A DNA stretch of 64,000 bases. Source: Marivirga arenosa (GTDB taxonomy: Bacteria > Bacteroidota > Bacteroidia > Cytophagales > Cyclobacteriaceae). This document shows, piece by piece, positions 25,773-35,510 of the stretch; position 1 is the first letter of the stretch, and each line of letters opens with the position of its first letter. The stretch covers positions 124,001-188,000 of the forward strand of contig NZ_CP129968.2 of NCBI RefSeq assembly GCF_030503875.2, read 5' to 3'. The notes beneath the pieces are model-generated. The model had not been told where the DNA came from. It did no database searches and saw nothing but the letters and a program-made list of their open reading frames with translations. The translations under genes and the position numbers were made by a program.

Positions 25773-28298
25773 CTACACCTCTTTCCTCAATATCTCCAAA
25801 GGTGGTTTATTCACTACTGACCGGCTATTGGTTAAACCAATGAATACGGTTAATCCTGTAATGGCTAAATAAGTGATCAATACGGCAAGCAAGTTTGGTA
25901 CAAATACCGTTTCAAAGCTGAAGTACGCTAATCCCCAGGCAGAAAGTAAAGCAATGATGATTCCGGTTAAACTAGAAATGCTCCCTAAGAAAAAGTATTC
26001 CATAAAATTTATGCGTATGATTTGTTTACGACTGGCACCTATCGTTCTTAACAATACTGCCTCTTGCATACGCTGAAACTTGCTGATATTAACCGCTCCT
26101 ATCAATACAATAATCCCGGTTATGATAGAAAAGAAAGCCATAAATTGAATCACAAAGGAGATTTTACCTAAGACCTCGTCCACTGTTTTTAAGATCAAGT
26201 CCAAATCGATAATAGAGATGTTGGGGAATTTGCTCACAACTTTTTGCTGGTATTGAGCAGACTTCTCTACCTTTTCATAACGCGTTAGCAATACATGGAA
26301 TTTTGGAGCCTGTTCTAATACACCTTCAGGGAAAACCACCAAGAAGTTTGTTTGTACACGCTGCCAATCAATTTCTCTTATGCTTCCTACATAGCACTGA
26401 ATTAATGCACCTTGTACGTTGAAAGTTAGTGGGTCACCTAGCCCAATCTTCATATCTTCCGCTAAGCCTTGATCCAGTGAAATGAAAATTGAGTCATTCG
26501 GGTTTTGTACTTTTCCTTTCCACTCCCCTTCCAAAATGGTTTCAGAATCAATTAAGCTATCTCTATATGTTACCCTATATTCTCTTCTCAATACCCAGTT
26601 ACGTACCTCTGAAGTGGTATCTTCCTTAATATCATCTGCCAATTTAGCTTTCAAACTGTGAAGCTTCATGGTTACTATGGGTACTTCTTGAATCACAGGA
26701 AGGCTATCCTTTTCAGTAATTTCAATGACCTGATCAACCTGGTCTGATTGAATATCAAAAAGTACCATATTCGGCTGATTCTCACTGCTGCTTAGCTTCA
26801 CTTTATCGAGTAGCAATTCCTGACTTAACATTAAGGTGGTAATTAATGCAGTACCCAACCCAATGGTCACAACTAATATTAAGGTCTGATTATTGGGTCG
26901 ATATAAATTCGCTAAACCTTGTCTCGTGGTGAAAGCGGTCTTTTCAGGAAAGTATTTTCTCACAGCCCAGATGATCAAGCGACTTACACCCATCAGAATT
27001 AAAGCTGCAATCAATAGAGATACCGTAAATACTGCGGCTTCCTTTAAAGATTCAAGTTGTAAATAAGAGAACCCAAATACAAAGAGTACTACTAATAGGT
27101 AGACAAATCGACTTGCTTTTGAAGTTTTACCCCAACCTAAACTTCTTAATACGTTTAAAGGCGAGACCTTCCTGATTTGCAATAGTGGTACTAAAGCAAA
27201 AAGGATACTGGCTAAAAGACCAATCAGAATGCCTTGAAGGAAGGAACTAAGGCTGAAACTCAACTCGATTTCAAAGGGTAAGAAATCAGCAAAAAGCTGC
27301 GGCAAAAAATATTGGATGCTACTTCCTATTCCTGCCCCAATGATGGAGCCTATCAATCCGATAACTGATATCTGGATCAAGAAAATGTACATCCCCTGTA
27401 AAGAAGAGGCCCCTAAGCATCTTAAAATGGCTACTGACTTTACTTTCTCCTTCACATAAACTTGCACGGAACTCGCCACACCTATACAGCCTAATAATAA
27501 GGCAATAAAAGCAGTGAGATTTAAGAAACCGGTCAGATCAGAGTAAGCATCACCTAATTCTTGTTTTCTTTCCTCCACATCATCAAAGCGTAGTTCCTCT
27601 TTTTCTAAGCGAGGTTTCAGAACCTCATTGAAATATTTTTGATCATCGATTCCATCAGGGAATTTGATGTATAATTTATAATTGATGCGACTCCCCTTTT
27701 GCATCAATCCTGTTTCTTCTAATTTGGAAAATGGAATAAATACAGGTGGGGCTACTGTAGTGGTAATGGCAGATTGGCCAGGCGTTTTATTGATCTCCCC
27801 TGCAATAGAAAAGACTGAATTTCCTATTCGAACAGAATCATTTGGATTGATATTAAACTGCAGCATTAAAGATTGATCTACTAATGCTTTTTGTGCTGCA
27901 TTATAACTATTAGCAGAGGTTAATGGGGTTGTTTCAATGGCTCCATAAAATGGATAGTTTTCTTCTACTGCTCTGACATTAATTAATCGAGTTCCTCCAT
28001 TTTTGGGGAAGTACACCATGCTGGCAAAGGCTCTTTCCTCGGAAAGTATTAAATTTTCCTCTTGAAGAAATTGATATAAAGAATCAGGAAAGGGGCTGCG
28101 ACTTTCTAATTCTACATCTGCTCCTAATAATTCTTTGGCTTCCGAATTGATTTGCTGAGTAAGATTATCTCCAAATGAATTGATGGCTACAAGTGCCGCA
28201 ATACCGAGTACAATACTACTCATAAATAGAAATAGTCGCGATCTATTTCTACGACTATCGCGCCAAGCCATTTTCAATAACCAGTTAAAATTTTGCAT
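25773..28298 (-). CDS. ABC transporter permease, FtsX/YbbP-type
   Basis: The 841-residue protein has two copies of the FtsX-like permease module. An N-terminal helix (SRLFLFMSSIVLGIAALVAINSFG) precedes a large MacB-type periplasmic domain; three helices follow near residues 255-380, then a middle set, a second periplasmic domain and three final helices. The architecture matches E. coli YbbP and other permeases that work with LolD-type ATPases on lipids or lipoproteins, usually without being import channels. It starts 11 bases after the ATPase gene and forms an operon with it. Confidence 0.88.
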   Translation of the reverse strand: MQNFNWLLKMAWRDSRRNRSRLFLFMSSIVLGIAALVAINSFGDNLTQQINSEAKELLGADVELESRSPFPDSLYQFLQEENLILSEERAFASMVYFPKNGGTRLINVRAVEENYPFYGAIETTPLTSANSYNAAQKALVDQSLMLQFNINPNDSVRIGNSVFSIAGEINKTPGQSAITTTVAPPVFIPFSKLEETGLMQKGSRINYKLYIKFPDGIDDQKYFNEVLKPRLEKEELRFDDVEERKQELGDAYSDLTGFLNLTAFIALLLGCIGVASSVQVYVKEKVKSVAILRCLGASSLQGMYIFLIQISVIGLIGSIIGAGIGSSIQYFLPQLFADFLPFEIELSFSLSSFLQGILIGLLASILFALVPLLQIRKVSPLNVLRSLGWGKTSKASRFVYLLVVLFVFGFSYLQLESLKEAAVFTVSLLIAALILMGVSRLIIWAVRKYFPEKTAFTTRQGLANLYRPNNQTLILVVTIGLGTALITTLMLSQELLLDKVKLSSSENQPNMVLFDIQSDQVDQVIEITEKDSLPVIQEVPIVTMKLHSLKAKLADDIKEDTTSEVRNWVLRREYRVTYRDSLIDSETILEGEWKGKVQNPNDSIFISLDQGLAEDMKIGLGDPLTFNVQGALIQCYVGSIREIDWQRVQTNFLVVFPEGVLEQAPKFHVLLTRYEKVEKSAQYQQKVVSKFPNISIIDLDLILKTVDEVLGKISFVIQFMAFFSIITGIIVLIGAVNISKFQRMQEAVLLRTIGASRKQIIRINFMEYFFLGSISSLTGIIIALLSAWGLAYFSFETVFVPNLLAVLITYLAITGLTVFIGLTNSRSVVNKPPLEILRKEV

Positions 28299-28309
28299 GA
28301 GAATGGGTT

Positions 28310-29008
28310 TTAAGCGTCTTGAGAAGTTGATTTAGCAGTATCCTTAATTAGTTTACCTCCTTTTAACTGCAGAATTCTGTCGGTTTTTTCTGCCAGTTCA
28401 TTGTCGTGGGTTACTAAAACTAAAGTGGTGCCTAATTCTTTATTTAGATCGAAAATCAAGGATTCAATGGTAGCTCCCGTTTCTTCATCTAGATTTCCAG
28501 TGGGCTCATCAGCAAATAATATCTTCGGTTGATTGGCAAAGGCTCTGGCAATAGAAACTCTTTGCTGTTCCCCTCCTGATAATTGAGATGCATAATGATC
28601 CATTCTATCTCCTAGTCCAACTTTTTGAAGTAAATCAATGGCTACCTCCTTCACATTCTTTTTGCCTAGTAATTCGAGCGGAACCATCACATTTTCTAAA
28701 GCCGTAAGGGTTGGCAGTAAATTAAAGCTTTGAAAAATAAAGCCCACTGCTTCATTTCGAACAGCAGCTCTTTCATCCTCTGAAAGTTTTTCTAATTGCT
28801 TTCCATTTAAGACAACGGAACCTGAGCCGGCCTCATCTAAACCTGCACATAAGCCTAATAGAGTGGTTTTCCCACTTCCTGATGGTCCGATAATAGCGCA
28901 ACTACTGCCTGCTTCAATTTCAAAATTGATATCTGACAATACGGTTAATGACTTTTCACCTGATTGGTAAGTTTTGGTCAGGTTTTGAACTGCTAATATT
29001 TGATTCAT
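28310..29008 (-). CDS. ABC transporter ATP-binding protein, LolD/YbbA-type
   Basis: The 232-residue ATPase carries Walker A GPSGSGKTTL, the Q-loop region FIFQSFNLLPTLTALENV, signature LSGGEQQR, Walker B ILFADEPTGNLDEE and the H-loop LVTHD. This pattern (SFNLLP..TA.ENV) is characteristic of the LolD/MacB/FtsE branch. It pairs with the FtsX-like permease downstream. Confidence 0.92.
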   Translation of the reverse strand: MNQILAVQNLTKTYQSGEKSLTVLSDINFEIEAGSSCAIIGPSGSGKTTLLGLCAGLDEAGSGSVVLNGKQLEKLSEDERAAVRNEAVGFIFQSFNLLPTLTALENVMVPLELLGKKNVKEVAIDLLQKVGLGDRMDHYASQLSGGEQQRVSIARAFANQPKILFADEPTGNLDEETGATIESLIFDLNKELGTTLVLVTHDNELAEKTDRILQLKGGKLIKDTAKSTSQDA

Positions 29009-29179
29009 GCTCTTGATTTACTGCTATAACTACAAAACAAACGGTTCTAGCTGTAAACAGTTTTGGGAATGTGATAGGTGGAAATGACATTTAAACCACC
29101 CATCAAAATTTGAAAGCTAAATCTTCATCTAAAAGACTTATTTATTAACTTAAGATTCCAAAAATAAACTTTATTCAAA

Positions 29180-31096
29180 ATGAAGAGATACATAGTATTA
29201 ATAATTAGCTTTTGCTTTTTGACGAGCGCTAGTCTACAAGCTCAAGAAAAAAAAGATGAAAGCAGTTATGTAAAAGAAAATTACGATAAGGAAGAAGTCT
29301 ACATCCCAATGCGTGATGGCACCAGACTTTACACTGCCATCTACACCCCAAAAGAAGAAGGTGAATATCCTATTATGATGCAAAGAACTTGTTATAGCAT
29401 TGCGCCTTATGGGCCAGATGCCTACAAGCGCTCTTTGGGGCCTTCAAAATATTTAATGGAGGATAAATTTATTTTCGTTTATCAGGATGTAAGAGGAAGA
29501 TGGATGTCGGAAGGCGAATGGACCAATATGACTCCTAACATTCCAGGTAATAAGCATAAAAAAGAGGCTGATGAAAGCTCTGATACTTATGATACTATTG
29601 AATGGTTGTTGAAATACCTTAAAGGCAAAACAAATGGAAAAGTAGGCCAATGGGGTATCAGCTACCCTGGTTTTTATACAGCTGCTGCTTTACCTGATGC
29701 TCACCCGGCATTAAAAGCTAGTTCTCCGCAAGCACCAATTGGAGATTTCTTCTTTGATGATTTTCACCATAATGGCGCTTATTTACAATCCTATACTGCT
29801 GCTTATCCAGTTTTCGGCTATCAAACAGAAGAGCCTACAACTGAATCATGGTATAGAGAAGCTTTAATGAGAATGAGAACAGCAAATGCAGCTGATGGTT
29901 ATGATTATCATTTAGAATTAGGGCCACTTAAAAATATTACAGAGAAGATTCATTTTGATAATGAGTTCTGGGAGCAAACCGTTGAGCACCCAAACTATGA
30001 TGAGTTCTGGCAGAAAAGAAGCATTATCCCTCATTTAGATGATATTGACCATGCTGTAATGGTTGTAGGTGGATGGTATGATGCGGAAGATTTATACGGT
30101 CCGCTGAACATTTATAAAACGATAGAAAAGACAAGCCCAGATGCTTACAATACCATTGTGTTTGGTCCTTGGAGTCATGGCGATTGGGCAAGAGAAAAAG
30201 GTTTTCAAGCCGTAAATCATATTTACTTTGGAGATAGCATTTCTACCTTTTATCAAAAGGAAATTGAAAGAACCTTTTTCAATCATTTCTTAAGAGATGG
30301 CAAAGGCAAACCAGATTTACCAGAAGCTTATATGTTTGATACTGGCTTAAAAGAGTGGCAAAAGTTTGACGTTTGGCCTCCTCAAATTCCAAAAACAACT
30401 TTAGGTTTTGCTAAAAATGGAAAGCTTTTAATAAACGGTGAAGGAAGCAATGATGATGAATTTAGCTATGTTTCTGATCCTGCTAAACCCGTACCTTATA
30501 CTTCATTTACTGAAGGCGTAACTTTTACTCCTCGTCCTTACATGACGGATGATCAAAGACATGCCGCCAGAAGACCAGATGTATTGGTATGGGAATCTGA
30601 CGAATTAGATGAGGATTTAACTTTAGCTGGTGAAATTGCCGCCAAATTAAAAGTGGCAATTTCTTCTACTGATGCTGATTTCATTGTTAAATTAATTGAT
30701 GTTTATCCTCCAGATCATGAGAGCTATGAACACAATCCTGATAATATTGTAATGGGAAATTATCAGCAATTAGTAAGAGCGGAAGTATTCAGAGGAAGAT
30801 TTAGAGATAGTTTTGCAAATCCTAAACCATTTGTACCAAATGAAGAGGATGAGGTGGAAATTGCATTGCAAGATATTTTACACACCTTCAAAAAAGGCCA
30901 TAAAGTGATGGTACAAATTCACTCTACTTGGTTCCCTTATATTGATAGAAATCCTCAGAAATATGTAGACAATATCTATAAAGCCAATGAAGAAGATTTC
31001 ATCAAAGCCACTATTACAGTTAAGGGAGACTCTAAAATTGAAATTGGTGAATTACAAACTACTCCCCAATCTTTACAATTAGAATTGGATAAATAA
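29180..31096 (+). CDS. CocE/NonD-family hydrolase (peptidase S15 type), secreted
   Basis: The 638-residue protein has a signal peptide ending near AQ (residue 22) and an alpha/beta-hydrolase catalytic domain with nucleophile motif G-I-S-Y-P-G (159-164, Ser161), acid region VVGGWYDAEDLYGP and histidine in GPWSHGDW. The C-terminal jelly-roll (LAGEIAAKLKVAISSTDADFIVKLIDVYPP) is the X-Pro/CocE C-domain. Such enzymes cleave N-acyl or amide bonds such as glutaryl-7-ACA or proline peptides; substrate here is unknown. It has a strong terminator and no operon partner. Confidence 0.9.
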   Translation: MKRYIVLIISFCFLTSASLQAQEKKDESSYVKENYDKEEVYIPMRDGTRLYTAIYTPKEEGEYPIMMQRTCYSIAPYGPDAYKRSLGPSKYLMEDKFIFVYQDVRGRWMSEGEWTNMTPNIPGNKHKKEADESSDTYDTIEWLLKYLKGKTNGKVGQWGISYPGFYTAAALPDAHPALKASSPQAPIGDFFFDDFHHNGAYLQSYTAAYPVFGYQTEEPTTESWYREALMRMRTANAADGYDYHLELGPLKNITEKIHFDNEFWEQTVEHPNYDEFWQKRSIIPHLDDIDHAVMVVGGWYDAEDLYGPLNIYKTIEKTSPDAYNTIVFGPWSHGDWAREKGFQAVNHIYFGDSISTFYQKEIERTFFNHFLRDGKGKPDLPEAYMFDTGLKEWQKFDVWPPQIPKTTLGFAKNGKLLINGEGSNDDEFSYVSDPAKPVPYTSFTEGVTFTPRPYMTDDQRHAARRPDVLVWESDELDEDLTLAGEIAAKLKVAISSTDADFIVKLIDVYPPDHESYEHNPDNIVMGNYQQLVRAEVFRGRFRDSFANPKPFVPNEEDEVEIALQDILHTFKKGHKVMVQIHSTWFPYIDRNPQKYVDNIYKANEEDFIKATITVKGDSKIEIGELQTTPQSLQLELDK

Positions 31097-31116
31097 ATAC
31101 TATTTGAAATGATCTG

Positions 31117-31145
31117 AAGCCTCAGTAAGTAAATTGCTGAGGCTT
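31117..31145 (+). terminator. Intrinsic terminator after the CocE-like gene
   Basis: AAGCCTCAG pairs with CTGAGGCTT (9 bp, 11-base loop), followed by a run of T, 20 bases after the stop. Confidence 0.88.
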
Positions 31146-31206
31146 TTTTTATAGCCAACCAATTATTAATTACATGTGTCTGTAAACTGGACGTTAAACC
31201 AAATCA

Positions 31207-31797
31207 ATGAAAAAACTTTTCAGCCTAATTCTATTAAGCTTTATTGGCTTATCTTATGTAAATGCGCAAAAGCATTCGGTTGGTATATCTTACGATTATA
31301 TTTGTGATGGAGGTGCTATCCGATTTGCTATGTTAGCTGGTGCTTCCTCTTATCATCATATACAAGGGAATAAAATAGGTTTGGTTTATTCCTATCAAAT
31401 GAGTGATCATTTTTCATTGAATTCAGGCTTACAATACCAACAAAACTGGATGCAAACGAGAAATATTTCCTCAACAGGAGAACTTCAGACATGGGATTTT
31501 AAAGTTGAAACCATAAATGTTCCTTTTTTACTTCATGCCAATATTTTAAAATATCTATTTGCTGAAGCCGGGCCTTTACTAAACCTTCAGACTAATGATG
31601 TTGATGCTTATGGTACAGATCAACAATCTGGTATTGGTTTTTCCTTGGCAGCAGGTATACAATATCACTATAATCAATTTAGGGTTTTAATTAAACCTCA
31701 ATCACAAATACAAAGTATAATTCCGTTTCAGAAAGAAAATTATCATAGCAGAATTATCAGCAATAGCATCTCTGTTGCATTAACTTATAGCTTTTAA
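31207..31797 (+). CDS. Outer-membrane beta-barrel protein, 196 aa
   Basis: A signal peptide (KKLFSLILLSFIGLSYVNAQ) is followed by amphipathic strands with the pattern of the PorT/OmpA-like small barrels of Bacteroidota (QMSDHFSLNSGLQYQQNW, FAEAGPLLNLQTNDV, LAAGIQYHYNQFRVLIKPQ) and a closing aromatic strand ending TYSF. Function not assignable. Confidence 0.7.
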   Translation: MKKLFSLILLSFIGLSYVNAQKHSVGISYDYICDGGAIRFAMLAGASSYHHIQGNKIGLVYSYQMSDHFSLNSGLQYQQNWMQTRNISSTGELQTWDFKVETINVPFLLHANILKYLFAEAGPLLNLQTNDVDAYGTDQQSGIGFSLAAGIQYHYNQFRVLIKPQSQIQSIIPFQKENYHSRIISNSISVALTYSF

Positions 31798-31844
31798 TCT
31801 CCGTTGGCTCTTATAATTGTGGAAAAATATATATTTTCATTTTT

Positions 31845-32723
31845 ATGAAGAGAGAGACCAGATTAAAGTGGGTGATTTTATTAAACATTATCATCACAGC
31901 TTCTCAAATAATTGGGGGTATAGTGGGAAATTCCATGGCATTGATATCCGATGCTATGCACAATTTCAGTGATGTAGCCGCTCTTATTTTAAGTTTAGTA
32001 GCCATTATTTTAGCCAGTAAGGAAGCTACCTATAGTAAATCTTTTGGCTATAAAAGAGCCGAAGTACTAGCCGCTTTTGTCAATTCAGCAGTCATCATTG
32101 CAGTAGCTATTTACATTATTGTAGAAAGTATTCAGAGGCTTCAAGTTGCACAATCATTAGAAATAAATAATGAATTGGTGATTTGGTTAGCAGCTGTAGC
32201 AATTGTAGCAAATGGATTAAGCGTTGTCTTTTTGGCTTCAGATGCAAAACACAGCATGAATATGAAATCTGCTTTTTTGCATTTATTATCCGATACTCTC
32301 TTTTCAGTAGCCGTTTTAGGGGGAGGTTTAGCCATGAAATATTATGGAATTACTTGGGTTGATAGTATTTTATCCATCCTAATTGGTATATACCTAATTG
32401 CAACTTCTTGGAAGCTTTTATGGAGTTCTGCAAAAATATTAATGCAATTTGTACCGGAAGGTGTGAATATTCCTGAGATAGTTAAGAAAGTAGAAAAGTT
32501 AACCGAAGTAAAGAATATTCATCATATTCATATCTGGCAGTTGGATGAGTATACCATTCATATGGAAGCTCATGTTGACCTCAATGATGATTTGAATGTA
32601 AGTGAAACCCATGCCATACAAGAAAAAATAGAAAATTTAATGCAAAGCCATTTTTCTATTGGTCATATCACTTTACAATTTGAGCATGGTCTGGATGATG
32701 GGAATAAGGAATTGATTCAGTAA
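31845..32723 (+). CDS. Zinc transporter, cation diffusion facilitator family
   Basis: The 292-residue protein has six transmembrane helices and a cytoplasmic C-terminal domain. The two metal-site motifs are HNFSD (His39-Asp43) in helix 2 and HLLSD in helix 5; the histidine-aspartate type is that of zinc-specific CDF exporters such as CzcD and YiiP relatives. The C-terminal part (VKNIHHIHIWQLDEYTIHMEAHVDLN) is the metal-sensing ferredoxin-like domain. It exports Zn2+ (possibly Co/Cd) from the cytoplasm against proton flow. Confidence 0.92.
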   Translation: MKRETRLKWVILLNIIITASQIIGGIVGNSMALISDAMHNFSDVAALILSLVAIILASKEATYSKSFGYKRAEVLAAFVNSAVIIAVAIYIIVESIQRLQVAQSLEINNELVIWLAAVAIVANGLSVVFLASDAKHSMNMKSAFLHLLSDTLFSVAVLGGGLAMKYYGITWVDSILSILIGIYLIATSWKLLWSSAKILMQFVPEGVNIPEIVKKVEKLTEVKNIHHIHIWQLDEYTIHMEAHVDLNDDLNVSETHAIQEKIENLMQSHFSIGHITLQFEHGLDDGNKELIQ

Positions 32724-32753
32724 AAAACCACTTCATAAAATATGCTATCTAAA

Positions 32754-32773
32754 GCACAAGCGAATGCTTGCGC
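32754..32773. repeat. REP-like palindrome, copy 1
   Basis: GCACAAGCGAATGCTTGCGC forms a stem of 8 positions (7 matching) around GAAT. The core CAAGCG...GCTTG is shared with four other intergenic copies in the window. Confidence 0.55.
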
Positions 32774-32807
32774 TATTTTAATGTTGTCTATTTCATCTTG
32801 CAGCTGA

Positions 32808-32825
32808 TTCAAGCGTCCGCTTAGA
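32808..32825. repeat. REP-like palindrome, copy 2
   Basis: TTCAAGCGTCCGCTTAGA has the inverted core AAGCG-TC-CGCTT. It lies 34 bases after copy 1. The rest of this 322-base gap holds AT-rich sequence with a 9-bp inverted repeat at 32917-32940 and no gene. Confidence 0.5.
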
Positions 32826-32998
32826 CCTATTTCAGTGGGTGGGAAAGAAAAAAATACGGGCCAGCGGTAGAATGTGGGTTGTCTGCTAGCTAGTAGCGGA
32901 TTGTCCAGATTCTTCTATCTTTTTTATCAAGAAAAAAGATTAAAAATAACAATACACCCCTAATATCCCCTCTAGGAGATAGATTAAAAACAAAAAAA

Positions 32999-33020
32999 CC
33001 ATCTCAAATAAATGAGATGG
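32999..33020 (-). terminator. Intrinsic terminator of the M1 peptidase gene
   Basis: CCATCTCA and TGAGATGG form an 8-bp stem with a 6-base loop; on the minus strand a run of seven T follows. It lies 25 bases after the stop codon at 33046. Confidence 0.82.
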
Positions 33021-33045
33021 CTTCAAATTTTAACTTAAGAGGATT

Positions 33046-35286
33046 TTACTCGCCCTTTTCTTTAAACTCATCTAATTTAGTTTTACCCTCTGCTTTAGGG
33101 AAAACATTATTAGTTTGATCTGTATCAGCTAATTCCCCTTCTGGATCAAATACTATTTTCGAAACTTCTTTATCAAGGATTAACATCTTACGAGTTTTAC
33201 CTTCATTTTTCCTCCAGATTTCCGCTGGGATATATTTCTCTTCTTTAGTTCCGTCTTTATATTCAATATTGAAGATTAATGGCGTTACAAGCCCTCCTTT
33301 ATTACTTAAAGTTACTTCATAAAAATGCTTGTCAGCGTATCTTGCTTCAATTGCTTCGTCATCAACTTTATTACGGTACTCACCATACCAGAAAGATGGC
33401 GTTTCAGAAATTGTAATGTAATCCGGACCTTCACTAAAGTCTGTTTTCATTTCTTTTTCTTCTTTTTCACCTAAATCACCTTTCGGTGCTTTAGCATTTT
33501 TCTCCATATCTGACTCATCCTGTGCGATTCGGAAGTATTTTACTTCATCAACACTTACATCAACATGGTCAGTAGTATAGAACCATCCTCTCCAAAACCA
33601 ATCTAAATCAACAGCTGATGCATCTTCCATAGTTCTAAAGAAATCTGCAGGGGTTGGGTGCTTGAACATCCATCTTTGCGCATAGGCTTTGAATGATTCA
33701 TCAAAAAGCTCAGGTCCCATGATGGTATTTCTCAATAAGTTTAAGGCTGCTGCTGGTTTAGAATAAGCATTAGGGCCCAATCTTAATACCTGCTCAGGGT
33801 TTGTCATAATGGCTCTTTGAGCATCTTTACTACTTTTCATATAACCTGTTACCGCTTGAGGAATATTATCATTGTAAGGTAAGTCAGGATAGTATTCGAA
33901 CATTACGTTTGACTCTAAGAATGAGTTCAAGCCTTCATCCATCCATGCCCACTGACGCTCATCAGAGTTCACAATCATTGGGAAGTAATTATGACCTACC
34001 TCATGCACGATTACATAAGTCATTCCTAATTGAGTTCTTACTGAATAGTCACCGTTTTCATCTGGACGACCAAAGTTAAAGCAGATCATTGGATACTCCA
34101 TACCGATAGAAGCTGCATGAACTGAAGTGGCTTGTGGATAAGGGTAATCGAAAGTTCTTTTAGAATATAGCTCTAAAGTATTTTTAACAGCCTTAGTAGA
34201 TTCCTTCTCCCATAATGGATTTCCTTCTTTAGGATAGAAAGATTGTGCAAATGGTTTTTTAGTTTCTAATTCAACCATTTGTCCATCCCAGATGAATTTT
34301 CTTGAAGCCGCAAAACCAAAGTCTCTTACATTTTCAGCTTTGAATTTCCAGGTTTCATATTTGTTAGATTTCTCTTTCTCGTTTTCAATTGCTTCTTCTT
34401 CCGTAACAATGAAAGTCTGTTCAGTAGATTTTAAAGCTTTTTCGTAACGCTTGAACTGATCTTTTGTCAATACTTCTTTCGCGTTTTGAACCATACCAGT
34501 TGCACCAACAATGAAATCATCAGGAACTGTAATTTCAACATCATAATCCCCAAAAGTTAAAGCAAACTCACCTGAGCCTATGAACTGCTTATTTTGCCAT
34601 CCTTCAACATCATTATAAACTGCCATTCTTGGGTAAAACTGAGCAATAGTATATAGCGCATTTCCATCCTTTTCGAAGAATTCATAACCACTTCTTCCTC
34701 CACCTTTCATTCTGTCATTTACGAAATAATTCCACTCAACAGAAAAAGAGATGTTTTCACCTGGCTTTAAGGCTTGCGGCAAACGAATTTTCATCATGGT
34801 TTTTTGGATTAAATAATCCATCGCTTCACCATTTGCATTTTTAACAGATTGAATGTTAAAACCACCAGGGAAATCATAAGAATTACCACCATTCGCTACA
34901 TATTGCTCTAAATATTTACCAGGAATAGTGTCATTGAAAAACGTAGCCGTACTGATTAATTCGCTATCAGATCCTTCTGCCCTCATGTTTTGGTCTAATT
35001 GTAACCAAAGGTAATTTAAAGGATGTGGTGACTGATTGTAATAGGTAACCGTTTCTGAACCTGTTACTTTATTAGATGACTCATCCAATTTAACTTTAAT
35101 AGAGTAATCCGCCTTTTGCTGCCAATAGTCTTCACCAGGAGCCCCAGATGCGGTTCTATATGAATTAGGAGTAGGCAACATAGTTCCTAATTGCTCAAAC
35201 CTTTCCTTATAATCTTGCTCTTGAGCATGCATCATAAAGGGTGCACATAGCATGATTATGATTAATAGTTTCTTCATAGTTTTCAT
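33046..35286 (-). CDS. Secreted M1-family metallopeptidase
   Basis: The 746-residue protein has a signal peptide (LLIIIMLCAPFMMHAQ), an N-terminal beta domain beginning near residue 45, and the gluzincin catalytic motif HEVGH (428-432) followed by the third zinc ligand Glu451 in WMDEGLN, the exact HExxH-x18-E spacing. A C-terminal helical part and a long charged tail follow. The GxMEN exopeptidase motif appears as SIGMEYP, so it may differ from classical aminopeptidase N in specificity. It acts in the periplasm or is secreted. A second ATG at 35277 is an equal start. Confidence 0.9.
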   Translation of the reverse strand: MKTMKKLLIIIMLCAPFMMHAQEQDYKERFEQLGTMLPTPNSYRTASGAPGEDYWQQKADYSIKVKLDESSNKVTGSETVTYYNQSPHPLNYLWLQLDQNMRAEGSDSELISTATFFNDTIPGKYLEQYVANGGNSYDFPGGFNIQSVKNANGEAMDYLIQKTMMKIRLPQALKPGENISFSVEWNYFVNDRMKGGGRSGYEFFEKDGNALYTIAQFYPRMAVYNDVEGWQNKQFIGSGEFALTFGDYDVEITVPDDFIVGATGMVQNAKEVLTKDQFKRYEKALKSTEQTFIVTEEEAIENEKEKSNKYETWKFKAENVRDFGFAASRKFIWDGQMVELETKKPFAQSFYPKEGNPLWEKESTKAVKNTLELYSKRTFDYPYPQATSVHAASIGMEYPMICFNFGRPDENGDYSVRTQLGMTYVIVHEVGHNYFPMIVNSDERQWAWMDEGLNSFLESNVMFEYYPDLPYNDNIPQAVTGYMKSSKDAQRAIMTNPEQVLRLGPNAYSKPAAALNLLRNTIMGPELFDESFKAYAQRWMFKHPTPADFFRTMEDASAVDLDWFWRGWFYTTDHVDVSVDEVKYFRIAQDESDMEKNAKAPKGDLGEKEEKEMKTDFSEGPDYITISETPSFWYGEYRNKVDDEAIEARYADKHFYEVTLSNKGGLVTPLIFNIEYKDGTKEEKYIPAEIWRKNEGKTRKMLILDKEVSKIVFDPEGELADTDQTNNVFPKAEGKTKLDEFKEKGE

Positions 35287-35497
35287 GTTTTTAATTTATT
35301 GTTTGCATTAAAACCTTAACTCGATAAGAATTATACTTTTAAAAAAACTAGTATAATACCAACTCATAGCTTTGATTTCAAAGCATTATTATCTTCAAAC
35401 CTACTAAAAAATAGTGTTTCATCCTTTCAAGAGGCGTAAAATTACATCAAAGGACAAAAGAATTTTTTAAAGGAGAGTTTTATTAACGCAACTTTTA

Positions 35498-35505
35498 TAT
35501 ATTTG
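35498..35505 (+). promoter_or_regulatory. -7 element almost touching the TonB receptor start codon
   Basis: TATATTTG fits TAnnTTTG but ends only 5 bases before the ATG at 35511. Transcription starting 5-7 bases downstream would leave no leader, unless translation begins at the second ATG at 35538. Confidence 0.4.
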
Positions 35506-35510
35506 CAACA

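Noticed and set aside
32917..32940. 9-bp inverted repeat ATCTTTTTT/AAAAAAGAT as a terminator
   Set aside because: It is pure A/T apart from one pair, lies about 200 bases after the CDF gene, and has no GC stem; probably chance in AT-rich DNA.
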